Shown: positions 24,103-32,980, counted from the stretch's first letter. The stretch is 43,094 nt of DNA from an uncultured Clostridia bacterium (GCA_947631325.1 CANRKX010000010.1:1-43094); one strand, 5' to 3'. Numbers and translations: made by a program. Notes: generated by a model from the sequence alone, not told the origin.

Positions 24103-25101
24103 TTGAGAAAAAAAGTTATTTACTTATTTTTGGCGGCTGTCTGCGCGCTCGTCGTGCCCTTTGCGGCGGCGGGTTGTTCAAAGGACGGCGGCAAGGTCAT
24201 AAAGATAAATGAAGTGACCCACTCCGTTTTCTATGCGCCAATGTATCTTGCAGACGCGTTGGGCTACTTTGAGGACGAGGGATTTGAAATAGAGCTCACG
24301 AACGGCGGCGGAGCAGACGCGACGATGGCGGCAGTGCTGTCGGGCGGGGCGGACATAGGATTTTGCGGTCCCGAAGCGGCAATCTACGTCGCCATAGGCG
24401 GCAGCGACGACATGCCCAAAGTTTTCGGGCAGCTGACGAAGCGCGACGGGAGCTTCCTCGTCGGCAGGAACAGGGAGGACGATTTTGATTGGAGCGCGCT
24501 TGCGGGCAAGAATATTCTTGCGGGGCGCAAGGGCGGAGTGCCCGCGATGACCTTCGAATATGTGTTGAAAGAGGATAACGTTAGTGCGACATTGAACTAT
24601 GACGTGGCTTTCAACATGATGACGGCGGCGTTCGAGAGCGGAATTTCAGACTACTGCACCATGTTCGAGCCCGCGGCAAGCGAGTTCGAGGCGGCCGGAA
24701 AGGGCTATATAGTTGCGTCCGTCGGGCAGAAGTCGGGCGAAATTCCCTACACCTGCTTCATGGCAAAACAGAGCTATATCGACAAGAACGGCGACAAGAT
24801 AGAGGGCTTTTTACGCGCCGTCACCAAGGCGATAAAGTATACGAATTCCGCCGACACGTCCGAGATAGCAAAAAAGCTCGCCCCCTACTTCGACGGAACG
24901 AGCGAAAATAGCCTTAAAAAGTCAATCGAGAGCTACAAGGCGATAGACGCTTGGGTGAGCGATATGGCGATGAAAAAGCAGTCCTTCGAGAGATTGCAGG
25001 ACGTAATCGAGAGCGCGGGCGAACTTGAAAAGAGGGTGAAGTTCGAGGACGTCGTCCTAACCGACGTCGCCCACAGAATTTACGAAGAAGTGTACGCATG
25101 A
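24103..25101 (+). CDS. NMT1/SsuA-like ABC substrate-binding lipoprotein
   Basis: This is the external binding component of an importer of the sulfonate/nitrate/taurine/thiamine-precursor class. The 332-residue product has a lipoprotein signal peptide (lipobox AAGC, Cys25). It then has the family's opening, a strand followed by HSVFYAPMYLADALGYFEDE, and a GGADIGFCGPEA motif in the first lobe. Translation starts at TTG (24103), supported by AAGGAG at 24091-24096. The stop overlaps the ATPase start (ATGA). The ligand cannot be named: no thiamine riboswitch or sulfur or nitrogen gene is nearby. Confidence 0.9.
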   Translation: MRKKVIYLFLAAVCALVVPFAAAGCSKDGGKVIKINEVTHSVFYAPMYLADALGYFEDEGFEIELTNGGGADATMAAVLSGGADIGFCGPEAAIYVAIGGSDDMPKVFGQLTKRDGSFLVGRNREDDFDWSALAGKNILAGRKGGVPAMTFEYVLKEDNVSATLNYDVAFNMMTAAFESGISDYCTMFEPAASEFEAAGKGYIVASVGQKSGEIPYTCFMAKQSYIDKNGDKIEGFLRAVTKAIKYTNSADTSEIAKKLAPYFDGTSENSLKKSIESYKAIDAWVSDMAMKKQSFERLQDVIESAGELEKRVKFEDVVLTDVAHRIYEEVYA

Positions 25102-25823
25102 TTCTCCGATTTGACAAGATTTCCTACACCTATCACACCAAAAGCGGCGAAACTGCGGCTGTGCGCGACCTCTCTTTCGGCGTGGATAAGGGGCAGTTCG
25201 TCTCGGTTATAGGACCCTCGGGGTGCGGAAAGTCCACGATACTCTCGCTCGCGGCGGGGCTTTTAAAGCCCTCGTCGGGGCAGATTATACGGGGCGACGG
25301 GGAATTCGGCTACATGCTTCAAAAGGACGCCCTCTTCGAGTGGCGCACGGTGGAGCAGAACGTATTTCTCCCCCTCGAATTAAAGAAGAGGAACACCGCC
25401 GAGATGAGGGCAAAGGCGGTTGCGCTCGCCGAAAAATACGGATTGAAGGACTTTTTGAAAAAGAGCCCCTCCGAACTTTCGGGGGGAATGAGACAGCGGG
25501 CGGCGTTAATAAGAACTCTCGCCGCCGAACCCGAAATTCTCCTGTTAGACGAACCCTTTTCCGCCCTCGACTATCAGACGAGACTCGAAGTGTGCGACGA
25601 CGTGCAATCAATAATAAAGTCAGAAAAAAAGACTGCCCTTCTCGTCACCCACGACATCTCCGAAGCGATAGCCCTTTCGGATAAGGTAATAGTGCTCTCC
25701 TCCCGCCCCGCGCACGTCTTGGCGGAGCATATAATAGACTTCGGCGACAGCCCCAAGTCAAGGCGCAACAATTCGGAATTTGCCGCCTGCTTCGAGGTGT
25801 TGAGGAAGGAACTCGGAATATAA
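25098..25823 (+). CDS. ABC transporter ATP-binding protein, SsuB/TauB type
   Basis: Cytoplasmic ATPase powering the importer whose binding protein lies just upstream. All motifs of a working ATPase are present in 241 residues: Walker A GPSGCGKST (39-47), Q-loop glutamine in MLQKD (near 75), signature LSGGMRQ (127-133), Walker B ILLLDE (147-152) and the switch histidine in VTHD (185). The start overlaps the preceding stop by four bases (ATGA), so expression is coupled. The permease follows after 19 bases. Confidence 0.95.
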   Translation: MILRFDKISYTYHTKSGETAAVRDLSFGVDKGQFVSVIGPSGCGKSTILSLAAGLLKPSSGQIIRGDGEFGYMLQKDALFEWRTVEQNVFLPLELKKRNTAEMRAKAVALAEKYGLKDFLKKSPSELSGGMRQRAALIRTLAAEPEILLLDEPFSALDYQTRLEVCDDVQSIIKSEKKTALLVTHDISEAIALSDKVIVLSSRPAHVLAEHIIDFGDSPKSRRNNSEFAACFEVLRKELGI

Positions 25824-25842
25824 TTCAAGAAGATATCAAAAG

Positions 25843-26652
25843 ATGAAAAAAGACGTTAATTACTCGCGCGAGCACATCGCGTATCTGAAAAAGCTCACCA
25901 AAAAGAAGACTGTCATCACGGCTTCGCGCTGGCTTATTCTCATAATATTCCTCGGTCTATGGGAGATATTTGCGACCTTCGGGGTGGTAGACCCCTTCGT
26001 CACCAGCTCGCCGTCGCGGGTTATTAAGACAATCGGAAGTCTGTATGAAAACGGAAGCCTGTTCTATCACGTCGGCATAACCCTCGGCGAGACGGTTGCG
26101 GGGTTTGCGATAGCCGTGTTGTCGGGCTATACCATTGCGGTAATTCTATGGTCGAGCGAGACGGTTAAAAGAATTTTGGAACCCTATATAGTGGTATTGA
26201 ACTCCCTCCCCAAGATTGCCCTCGGACCCCTCATCATAATATGGATGGGCACGGGCTACACGGCGATAATATTCATGACCGTCATCGTCTCCATAATTGT
26301 CTGCATTATGAACACCATGGCGGGCTTCGCCTCGATAGACCCCACCAAACTCACCTTAATGAAGGCAATGGGCGCGGGCAGGGGCGCGACGCTTAAAAAG
26401 CTCATTATCCCCGCCTCCCTCCCTTCCTTTATGAACACCTTGAAAGTGGCGGTGGGGCTGGCGTGGATAGGCTCGATTATGGGCGAATATATCGTCTCCA
26501 AGGCGGGGCTTGGGTATCTTATCGTATACGGCGGTCAGGTGTTCAAACTCGACCTCGTGATGACGGCGACCTTCATCCTCTGCCTGCTCGCGGGCGGAAT
26601 GTACGCAATTGTCTCCCTCATCGAAAAGCTCGTGGTCAAAAATTTCGATTGA
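25843..26652 (+). CDS. ABC transporter permease, SsuC/TauC type
   Basis: Inner-membrane channel of the importer. The 269-residue product has about six hydrophobic segments (about 30-48, 81-103, 120-138, 140-160, 200-215, 240-262). The EAA-like cytoplasmic loop (KAMGAGRGATLKKLIIPASL, 174-193) contacts the ATPase. It is the last gene of the three-gene operon. The ribosome binding site (AAGAAGA) is weak. No terminator stem is evident before the convergent small gene at 26669. Confidence 0.93.
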   Translation: MKKDVNYSREHIAYLKKLTKKKTVITASRWLILIIFLGLWEIFATFGVVDPFVTSSPSRVIKTIGSLYENGSLFYHVGITLGETVAGFAIAVLSGYTIAVILWSSETVKRILEPYIVVLNSLPKIALGPLIIIWMGTGYTAIIFMTVIVSIIVCIMNTMAGFASIDPTKLTLMKAMGAGRGATLKKLIIPASLPSFMNTLKVAVGLAWIGSIMGEYIVSKAGLGYLIVYGGQVFKLDLVMTATFILCLLAGGMYAIVSLIEKLVVKNFD

Positions 26653-26668
26653 CTATAAATCAAAAAAT

Positions 26669-26887
26669 CTATTTGACCGCGGCATATGCGGGGGTGCGGG
26701 AAAGGCGCGCCCCCGCTCTTTCCCTTCTCTCCCTCTTATTCAGCCCTTTAAGGCAGTCGAGCTCGGCTAACAGCCTTTCGCTGTCGCTCACCTTTATCTC
26801 CTTGCCCTTCTCCACGAGGTACGTTTCCCCCTCGTGCCTTTGCCTTATCATTCTCTTCTGTCTCTCAACATACGCAAAAAAATTCAT
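26669..26887 (-). CDS. Small basic hypothetical protein (72 residues)
   Basis: The product is unrecognised. It is rich in Arg, Lys and Glu, with no membrane segment or signal peptide; the central part (VEKGKEIKVSDSERLLAELD) looks helical. I believe it is a real gene because GGGAGGA lies about eight bases before the ATG at 26887; the frame extends 18 codons upstream without such support. It converges on the importer permease, leaving 16 bases between stops. It is transcribed divergently from the WYL regulator, whose promoter is at 26935-26963. Its own promoter is not clear; ATTTTA at 26919-26924 could be a -10 box. Confidence 0.6.
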   Translation of the reverse strand: MNFFAYVERQKRMIRQRHEGETYLVEKGKEIKVSDSERLLAELDCLKGLNKRERRERAGARLSRTPAYAAVK

Positions 26888-26934
26888 TTGATTTTTCCTC
26901 CCTGCTCTTTTCACTCTCATTTTACAACTTAATG

Positions 26935-26963
26935 TTGACAAATACTGTCATATATGATAAAAT
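26935..26963 (+). promoter_or_regulatory. Promoter and candidate operator of the WYL regulator
   Basis: TTGACA (26935-26940) and TAAAAT (26958-26963) have a 17-base spacer. The inverted repeat TGACA-N5-TGTCA (26936-26950) overlaps the -35 box and is well placed for autorepression. A short stem (26992-26999 with 27008-27015) lies just before the ribosome binding site. Confidence 0.65.
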
Positions 26964-27028
26964 TTTTTATGTGAATTTAAGCGTTTTTATACTATGCGCG
27001 CCTCAGTGCGTATAGAACGGGGAGCGAG

Positions 27029-27946
27029 ATGAAATATCAGATAATGTTGCAGATAATGATGAGACTTCTGACCCGCCGCAAGGTGACCGCGCGGGAGCTT
27101 GCCGACAGATATTCGATATCGGTGCGCAGCGTATACAGATATATCGAAGAACTGTGCGTGTGCGGGGTGCCCGTGGACGTGGCGAGGGGAAGATACGGCG
27201 GCATCACCATTGCCGACACCTTCCGCCTGCCCTCGGGGTATTTCACCCGCGAGGAGTACGCCGCGGCAATCGCCGCCCTCGAAGCCATGAAGGGGCAGAT
27301 AGACGACGAAAACGTCAACTCCGCCCTCGAAAAGCTCGAGAGCCGCAAAAAGGAGGGCACGAGCGATTTGGCGGTATGCGGCAATATAATCGTCGACGGC
27401 AGCGCATGGGGCGACGCGCGCAAGTTCTCCGAAAAAATCAAGGTGTGCGAGCAGGCGGTGAACAACTGTATGCGGCTGTCCGTTGACTACATATCGCGCA
27501 GCGGCGAGCACAGCAGGCGCATTATCGACCCGCACGTGCTCATATTCAAGCAAAACGTGTGGTATGTGTATGCCTATTGCCACTCCAAACAGCAGTTCCG
27601 CACCTTCAAGATAGGGCGCATAAAGAACGCATGCTTTACGGGCGAGAGCTTCGAGCGGCGGGAGATAGCCCGCGACGAAATCCCCCTCGACTTCCGCCGC
27701 AGCGAGAGCCAGCTTATTGACGTGACGTTCGAAATTTCCCGCGATAATCTGCCCGACGCCGAGGAGTGGTTGGGAATAGACAACATAGAGCCGCGTGGCG
27801 CGGGTTTCATCGCCGAAGCCACCCTCCCCGACGACGAGTCGCTCATAGGCAAGATTTTAAGCTATGGCGGCGCAGTAAAGGTGCTTTCTCCCGAAATTTT
27901 GAAAGACAGGGTGAAGGACGCCGCCAAAAAGATAGCCGAACAGTAA
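27029..27946 (+). CDS. HTH-WYL transcriptional regulator (YafY/DeoR-like)
   Basis: A DNA-binding regulator whose WYL domain is thought to sense a small ligand or nucleic acid. The 305-residue product has an N-terminal winged helix (about 10-60, with ARELADRYSISVRSVYRYI) and a central WYL domain with the motif variant VWYVYAYC (177-184) and conserved arginines (SRRIID, FRTFKIGRI). A C-terminal WCX-like extension runs to the end. GGGGAG lies four bases before the ATG. It has its own promoter with an inverted repeat. Its likely targets are itself, the divergent 72-residue gene or the importer; which one cannot be told from this sequence. Confidence 0.9.
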   Translation: MKYQIMLQIMMRLLTRRKVTARELADRYSISVRSVYRYIEELCVCGVPVDVARGRYGGITIADTFRLPSGYFTREEYAAAIAALEAMKGQIDDENVNSALEKLESRKKEGTSDLAVCGNIIVDGSAWGDARKFSEKIKVCEQAVNNCMRLSVDYISRSGEHSRRIIDPHVLIFKQNVWYVYAYCHSKQQFRTFKIGRIKNACFTGESFERREIARDEIPLDFRRSESQLIDVTFEISRDNLPDAEEWLGIDNIEPRGAGFIAEATLPDDESLIGKILSYGGAVKVLSPEILKDRVKDAAKKIAEQ

Positions 27947-27976
27947 AAATTTCAATATATATGAATATTTTATATA

Positions 27977-28014
27977 TTAAGGGGCGCGCGGCTTTAAAGC
28001 CGCGCGCCCCTTAA
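27977..28014. terminator. Bidirectional terminator between WYL gene and galM-like gene
   Basis: A 38-base perfect palindrome with 19-base arms centred at 27995/27996 lies between convergent stops. Its outer bases are AT and the core is GC-rich. U tracts on either side are weak (TTAAAAAT, TTAATATAT), so efficiency is uncertain, but position and symmetry suit both genes. Confidence 0.75.
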
Positions 28015-28058
28015 AAATAATATTTGAAATTTTAAATTGCCCCGCATATATGCGCCGT

Positions 28059-28880
28059 TTAAGCCATCTTTATGCCCAGCGTGTACGAGAACTTTTTGCC
28101 CTCTCTATCCGCAAAGTTCATGAAGGGCTTCAAGGTTATCTCCCTCGGCGCGGCGGGAAAGTCGTTTATCCCCCACCAAGGCTCCACGCATATGTAGTCG
28201 CCGCCCTTTTCGTTGGACCAGAACGCCCATACGGGGCAGTCCGACTTGTATTCATACACGTATCCGTCCGCCGTGAACGCCCTTATCTTGCCGCCCGAAA
28301 GCGACCCCAACTGAAAGGTCTTGCACTCGGCGAAAAAGGCTTTGTCGGCGACGAACCTTTTAAGGCTCTCAATCCTCACCCCGCCGTCGCCGTCTATGGG
28401 ATAGAGGACGGGGCTCTCCTCGTTCTCGAACTCTATTACAGCCGAGCCGTCGGGCGCCTTCATTCCGGGGTGCCCGCCGACGTAGAAGGGTATAATCCCC
28501 CTCTCCGCCTCCACCTTGTAGGTTATCTTTATCTCGCTGTCTTTTAATTTATATTTAATGGTCAGGCGGAAGTCGTAAGGGTATGTCTTTTTGGTCTCCT
28601 CGTCAGAACGTAGAGAGAGCGTCAGGCTGTCCTCTTCCTGTTTTTCAAGCGAAAATTGGGAATATCTTGCCACCCCGTGAGACTTGGGCGTGAAAATCTC
28701 CCCCTGCGCGCTGTATGCGCCCGCATGCCCCACGATGGGGAAGATGACGACGTCCTGCCCCGCCCATTCGGGTCCGCCCTGCCACTGTCTCTCCTCGCCC
28801 ATGTATTTAATAGAAGTCATGCTTCCGCCCAGCGAGTTGACGCCTACTTCCAAAATTCCGTTGGATATCGTGTATATCAT
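28059..28880 (-). CDS. Aldose 1-epimerase family protein (LacX/GalM-like)
   Basis: Predicted cytoplasmic sugar mutarotase interconverting alpha and beta anomers. The 273-residue product has the family's landmarks in order: FPIVGH (about 47-52), HGVAR (68-72), a VGGHPG motif near 140 with the second key histidine, and the catalytic glutamate in CVEPWWG near 240. It resembles the LacX-type branch more than classic GalM. Its start lies four bases after the hit gene stop with only a weak GGTGA, so translation is probably coupled. It is last in the prmA operon. Substrate specificity cannot be read from the sequence. Confidence 0.88.
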   Translation of the reverse strand: MIYTISNGILEVGVNSLGGSMTSIKYMGEERQWQGGPEWAGQDVVIFPIVGHAGAYSAQGEIFTPKSHGVARYSQFSLEKQEEDSLTLSLRSDEETKKTYPYDFRLTIKYKLKDSEIKITYKVEAERGIIPFYVGGHPGMKAPDGSAVIEFENEESPVLYPIDGDGGVRIESLKRFVADKAFFAECKTFQLGSLSGGKIRAFTADGYVYEYKSDCPVWAFWSNEKGGDYICVEPWWGINDFPAAPREITLKPFMNFADREGKKFSYTLGIKMA

Positions 28881-28884
28881 ATTT

Positions 28885-29223
28885 TCACCATGCGAGCGGC
28901 TCGCCGCCCAATATATGTATGTGCAGATGCCTAACCGTCTGCCCCGCGTCCTCTCCCTGATTTATGACAAGCCTGTAACCGCCTACACAGCCGTTTTCCG
29001 CGGCGATTTGGGGGATTTTTGCGAGCATATGAGAAAGAACTTCCGCCCTCTCCCCGTCCAAATCTGAAAGGTGGGGAAAGTGGTCCTTGGGCACGGCGAG
29101 AAGGTGCACCTCCGCCTTGGGCTCAACGTCCTTGAACACCACAAACTCCCCGTCCTCATAGACCTTTGCCGAGGGTATTTCACCCTTGATTATCTTGCAA
29201 AAAATGCAGTTGTTGTCAATCAT
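28885..29223 (-). CDS. HIT family nucleotide hydrolase (Hint-like)
   Basis: A histidine-triad protein, usually hydrolysing purine nucleoside phosphoramidates or related adenylates. The 112-residue length is typical. The HIT motif HLHIHI is at 99-104 (H99, H101, H103), and an N-terminal CIFC pair (C6, C9) suggests the zinc-binding form. AAGGAGG lies six bases before ATG. The start overlaps the last eight bases of the prsW-like gene. The true substrate of bacterial Hint proteins is generally unknown. Confidence 0.95.
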   Translation of the reverse strand: MIDNNCIFCKIIKGEIPSAKVYEDGEFVVFKDVEPKAEVHLLAVPKDHFPHLSDLDGERAEVLSHMLAKIPQIAAENGCVGGYRLVINQGEDAGQTVRHLHIHILGGEPLAW

Positions 29224-31045
29224 CTTCCGACCTCCTTGATTTACGTCTTAAAATTATATATGCGCCCGCCCCCGCGACTGCGGCAAAGAGCGCGACCGAC
29301 GCCATTGTATATGCGGCAATCTCTCCTTTTGTCTCATAATGGGGATTGCTCGCCGCATAGAACTTGCCGTCCCTCTCGTCGTAGTAGGCGGCGATATATC
29401 CGTCCGCAACGGCGAAATATCCGTACAGCGCCCCATCCTCGTCAAAGGTCATAAAGGGGTATATCTTGGATTGGTATTCCAAAAACACATCCATGAGCGC
29501 CCACGACTCCACGACTCCGCTCTGCGGCTCATCGCCGTTTTCTTGGGCTGTATCGCCCACTTGTGTATTGTCTTGGGCTGTATCGTCCGCTTGGTTTGCC
29601 CCGGAGTTTGACAGCCCGAAACCGTGAAATTTTTCCCACTCTTCGGCGGTCATAATCATATGGTCGTATCTGTACAGATATGTATAGCCGCCCGCACTGT
29701 CCTCCTGCACCACCGAGTCGGGGCGACCGTTCTCAAAAGTCACCGAATAGCTGTCCTTTATTAGCTTTTCGACGCTCTCCCACTGCTCCATTTCGCGATC
29801 GAGGTCGGGATTCAAATCCAGCCCATCCTGCATAAAGACCTTGCAGCTCGCCCAATCGTCAAAGGGGATATCGTCGTATACGAGCACGTCCTTTCTGTAT
29901 ACATAGCTCGCCCCCAAAATCATCACGGAGGACAGCAAAATCGCCGAAAACGCGACTATATTCGCCGCAAACGCCGACCTTGATTTTTGTCCGTTTTCCC
30001 TCTTGAATACGGCGGCGCCGCCCTCCCAGCCGACCTTCATCGCCCCGCTATTTTCTTCGGAAATATCAATATATGTTGAATTTTTCGGGTGGATAGCGTT
30101 GCCGCATTGCGAGCGCATCTTTATCAATATATATATTTCGAGGGCGAGAGAAAGCACGCCCGTCGCCGCGCTTATGGCATATCCGCCGACGTTGTTGAAG
30201 TTCTCCATTAAGGGGAAGTTGACCAAAAAGTGCATGACGTAGCAGAATAAAAATACGGCGTACGTGCGCAATTTTTTATAGGGCTTATCCGAAGACAGCG
30301 TCCACCCGAAAGCCGCCGCCCACGCCGCGTGTGAAAAGGGCGCGCCGAAGGAGCGCACGAAGCCCTGAACGACCGCCATGTGCAGTCTGAATTGCAGGGC
30401 GGCAGCCCCGACATAGATATAGTTCATGTCCTCGAAAGCCGAAAAGCCCGTGCCGACCGCCGCGCCCATCAAAAAGCAGAAAAAGGGGTCCCGTCTGCCC
30501 GAGACAATAATCAGAATTATAACCGTCGCGCCCTTTGAAATCTCCTCGACCGCGGCGACCCACAGCTGGTGGATATAGGGCGTTTCGACAAGCATAAACG
30601 AATATAGTATCTGCGATATGAACGACGACAGCACTCCGCCGAAAAACGCCGCGCAGACAATATAGGGCAAAGATATGTCTCTTTTTGGGTATAGCTCGTA
30701 CAGCAGGACGAGAAAGCCGAGATTTCCGAAGGTTGCGCCGAGAGCGATAATCGTTGCCCCGTCCAAGCCCGACAGCGAAAAGCCCAAGACTATCAAGGCG
30801 AACGCGCCGAGACAGAAAAGCCACACCCTTATGTACAGCCAAGGACAGCCGCCGCCCTCTCTATTTAAGGTTGCGCCCGCCAAAAATTGCTCGCTCTCCT
30901 GCCCCTCGAAGCCCGCCGAAGGGCTATTCAAAAGAGAGGGCTTTTTATCCTCCGCCCCGCGGGAGAGTATCTCGCGATAGTCCTCCTCCGTCCTCGGTCG
31001 GAAGCTCTCATATAGTATATTTTTGAGTGCGCCCTTAAACTTCAT
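29216..31045 (-). CDS. PrsW-like intramembrane protease with large extra domain
   Basis: PrsW proteins are multipass membrane metalloproteases; in Bacillus subtilis PrsW cuts the anti-sigma factor RsiW. The 609-residue product shows the family motifs: AAVEEISKG (E167, E168, K171), MGAAVGTGFSAFED (193-206), SHAAW (H239) and MHFLVNFP (H272), among about eight helices between 68 and 305. Unlike ordinary PrsW (about 200-350 residues) it carries a C-terminal half. This has one more helix (about 350-370), a soluble region of some 200 residues with a DTAQ-rich linker, and a final helix followed by RRKSRR. ATG at 31045 with GCGGAAG is preferred to the upstream TTG. It overlaps mtaB by 11 bases. No sigma/anti-sigma pair is in the window. 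Confidence 0.85.
   Translation of the reverse strand: MKFKGALKNILYESFRPRTEEDYREILSRGAEDKKPSLLNSPSAGFEGQESEQFLAGATLNREGGGCPWLYIRVWLFCLGAFALIVLGFSLSGLDGATIIALGATFGNLGFLVLLYELYPKRDISLPYIVCAAFFGGVLSSFISQILYSFMLVETPYIHQLWVAAVEEISKGATVIILIIVSGRRDPFFCFLMGAAVGTGFSAFEDMNYIYVGAAALQFRLHMAVVQGFVRSFGAPFSHAAWAAAFGWTLSSDKPYKKLRTYAVFLFCYVMHFLVNFPLMENFNNVGGYAISAATGVLSLALEIYILIKMRSQCGNAIHPKNSTYIDISEENSGAMKVGWEGGAAVFKRENGQKSRSAFAANIVAFSAILLSSVMILGASYVYRKDVLVYDDIPFDDWASCKVFMQDGLDLNPDLDREMEQWESVEKLIKDSYSVTFENGRPDSVVQEDSAGGYTYLYRYDHMIMTAEEWEKFHGFGLSNSGANQADDTAQDNTQVGDTAQENGDEPQSGVVESWALMDVFLEYQSKIYPFMTFDEDGALYGYFAVADGYIAAYYDERDGKFYAASNPHYETKGEIAAYTMASVALFAAVAGAGAYIILRRKSRRSEDD
29541..29600. repeat. Two 30-bp direct repeat units in the prsW-like gene
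   Basis: TCTTGGGCTGTATCG occurs at 29541 and 29571, a 30-base period encoding the repeated DDTAQ/GDTAQ linker. The second halves of the units diverge. Confidence 0.7.
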
Positions 31046-32255
31046 AGACTTCCGCAAGCGCGCCGTCCGCTCGCCTCTCCTTCAACAAAACGCCGTATTT
31101 TTTGCCCGCCTCGAGCTCGTCTTTGACGTACACCCTTATGTAGTTGCCCGTATATCCCGAGGTGTAGCCCTCAACGTATTGCTCGGCGATAAAGTCAAGC
31201 CGTCTGCCGAGAAATTTCGATATATATGCATTTTCCGCCTCCGCACCGACCTCTATAAGCCTTTTGGTTCGCTCCTTTTTGACGGCGGCGGGGATATCGG
31301 GGAGCGAGAAAGCTTTAGTCCCCTCGCGAGAGGAATAGGGAAAGGCGTGCACCCTCGAAAATCCCGCCAAGGGGATAATTGAAAGGCTCTCTTCAAAGTC
31401 CTCCTCGCTCTCGCCCGAAAACCCCGCGATTATGTCGGTCGTGATAGCCGCGTCGGGAAAAAATTTATATATATATTGACATTTTTGCAGATATTGCTGT
31501 CTCGTATAGTGCCTGTTCATGCTCTTTAACACCTTCGTGCTTCCGCTCTGCAACGACAGGTGGAAGTGCTCGGCAAAGTCGTCAAGCCCCTTCAACGCAT
31601 TGAGAAAATCTTCAGTTATGGCGGAGCACTCCAAAGACCCCAATCTTATCCTCTTTTTCACGCCGTACAGCGCGCGTATGAGCCCCTCAAGCCCCCGACC
31701 GCCGTCGTTATATGACGATATGTTTATGCCCGTCAGCACTATCTCGGGGGCGGCGCATGAAGAAATTTCCCCCAATATATCCTCGATCGAACGCGATTTT
31801 TCGCGCCCGCGAAGATAGGGAATTATGCAGTATGAACAAAAGTTATTGCAGCCGTCCTGAATTTTTATAAAGGCGCGGGTGTGCGCGCCCGCAGGGTAAA
31901 TATAAGAAGGGCAGGATATGGAGTATCGCGAGCAGATTTCGTCTAAAATTTTATCCTTATCCCTCGCCCCGCACAAAAAGACGACGCCATCCTTTTTAAA
32001 GTCCTCGGGGCTCTTCTCGCTCGCACAGCCGCAGACGTACACGGGCGCGTTCGGGTTGAACTTTCTCGCCCTCGAAATCAATTGTCTGCTCTTCTTCTCC
32101 GCCTCGCGGGTGACGGCGCAGGTGTTCAATATGTATATGTCGGCATAGCCCAAATCAAAGGAAGTCTCCCAGCCCGCCGCCGAAAGTTTTGCCGCAATGC
32201 CCTCGGACTCCACCTCGTTTACCTTACAGCCGAGGGTGAAAATCACGGCCTTCAT
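31035..32255 (-). CDS. mtaB: tRNA t6A37 methylthiotransferase
   Basis: A radical-SAM enzyme that converts t6A37 to ms2t6A37 in ANN-decoding tRNAs, improving codon reading. The 406-residue product has the N-terminal UPF0004 domain with three cluster cysteines (C10, C46, C77), the radical SAM motif CNNFCSYC (C136, C140, C143), and a C-terminal TRAM-like domain. The start at 32255 overlaps the rsmE stop as ATGA and has GGGAG seven bases upstream. The prmA-rsmE-mtaB order is the classic Firmicute arrangement and supports the call over MiaB or RimO. Confidence 0.95.
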   Translation of the reverse strand: MKAVIFTLGCKVNEVESEGIAAKLSAAGWETSFDLGYADIYILNTCAVTREAEKKSRQLISRARKFNPNAPVYVCGCASEKSPEDFKKDGVVFLCGARDKDKILDEICSRYSISCPSYIYPAGAHTRAFIKIQDGCNNFCSYCIIPYLRGREKSRSIEDILGEISSCAAPEIVLTGINISSYNDGGRGLEGLIRALYGVKKRIRLGSLECSAITEDFLNALKGLDDFAEHFHLSLQSGSTKVLKSMNRHYTRQQYLQKCQYIYKFFPDAAITTDIIAGFSGESEEDFEESLSIIPLAGFSRVHAFPYSSREGTKAFSLPDIPAAVKKERTKRLIEVGAEAENAYISKFLGRRLDFIAEQYVEGYTSGYTGNYIRVYVKDELEAGKKYGVLLKERRADGALAEVYEV

Positions 32256-32980
32256 CCCAGCTCTCCCAAAGAGGACGCTGCGAGGGCGCATACGGCTATC
32301 GCCGCCGTCTCCGCCCGCAAAATCCTCTTGCCGAGCGACAGGGCGTTAAACCCCATCTCCCTCGCAAGCGCAAATTCCCCGTCCGAAAATCCCCCTTCGC
32401 TGCCGACGACCACCGCGCAGTCGTCCTTAATATCCCAAAGGCTTTTTTCCGATTCTTTTGCAAATTCGCAGGCAAAAAACCTGTTTTTATAATCTTTTGC
32501 CGAGGCGAGCGCCGACTTCAAATCACAAAAATATTCTATCTCGGGCGGACGCGACCTTAAACACTGCTTCGCCCCCTCGCGCGCCACCTTTTTGAGCCTT
32601 GCAAGCTTGTTTTCATTCATATATGCCGCGCAGTATTCGGACGAAAACACGCCTATTTTTCGCGCTCCGAGCTCCGTCGCCTTCTGTATTATAAGCTCCG
32701 TCTTGTCGCCCTTCAGAAGCCCGCACAGAAGGTATAGATTGGCTTTCGGCTCCCTGTCGCACTCAAAAGACCCCGTAATATGCGCCGACAAACAGCTCTT
32801 TTCGATTTTTGTAACTATGGCTGAATATTCCCTGCCGCTTCCGTCGAGCAGTATAATTTCATCCCCCTCGCCCACGCGGAGGACGCTCTTCGCATGCACG
32901 AATTCCTCGCCCGAAAGCTTTGCCTCGCTCTCTTCGGGATAGTTCAATTTATCTATAAAAAATCTTTTCGGCGTACTCAT
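32252..32980 (-). CDS. rsmE: 16S rRNA (uracil-1498-N3)-methyltransferase
   Basis: Methylates N3 of U1498 in 16S rRNA using SAM. The 242-residue product has an N-terminal PUA-like domain (about 1-70) and a SPOUT knot domain with GSEGGF (193-198) and LGKRILRAETA (216-226), the SAM-binding signature. The start at 32980 is chosen because it overlaps the prmA stop as ATGA; the frame's longer start has no support. Its stop overlaps the mtaB start the same way. Confidence 0.96.
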   Translation of the reverse strand: MSTPKRFFIDKLNYPEESEAKLSGEEFVHAKSVLRVGEGDEIILLDGSGREYSAIVTKIEKSCLSAHITGSFECDREPKANLYLLCGLLKGDKTELIIQKATELGARKIGVFSSEYCAAYMNENKLARLKKVAREGAKQCLRSRPPEIEYFCDLKSALASAKDYKNRFFACEFAKESEKSLWDIKDDCAVVVGSEGGFSDGEFALAREMGFNALSLGKRILRAETAAIAVCALAASSLGELG

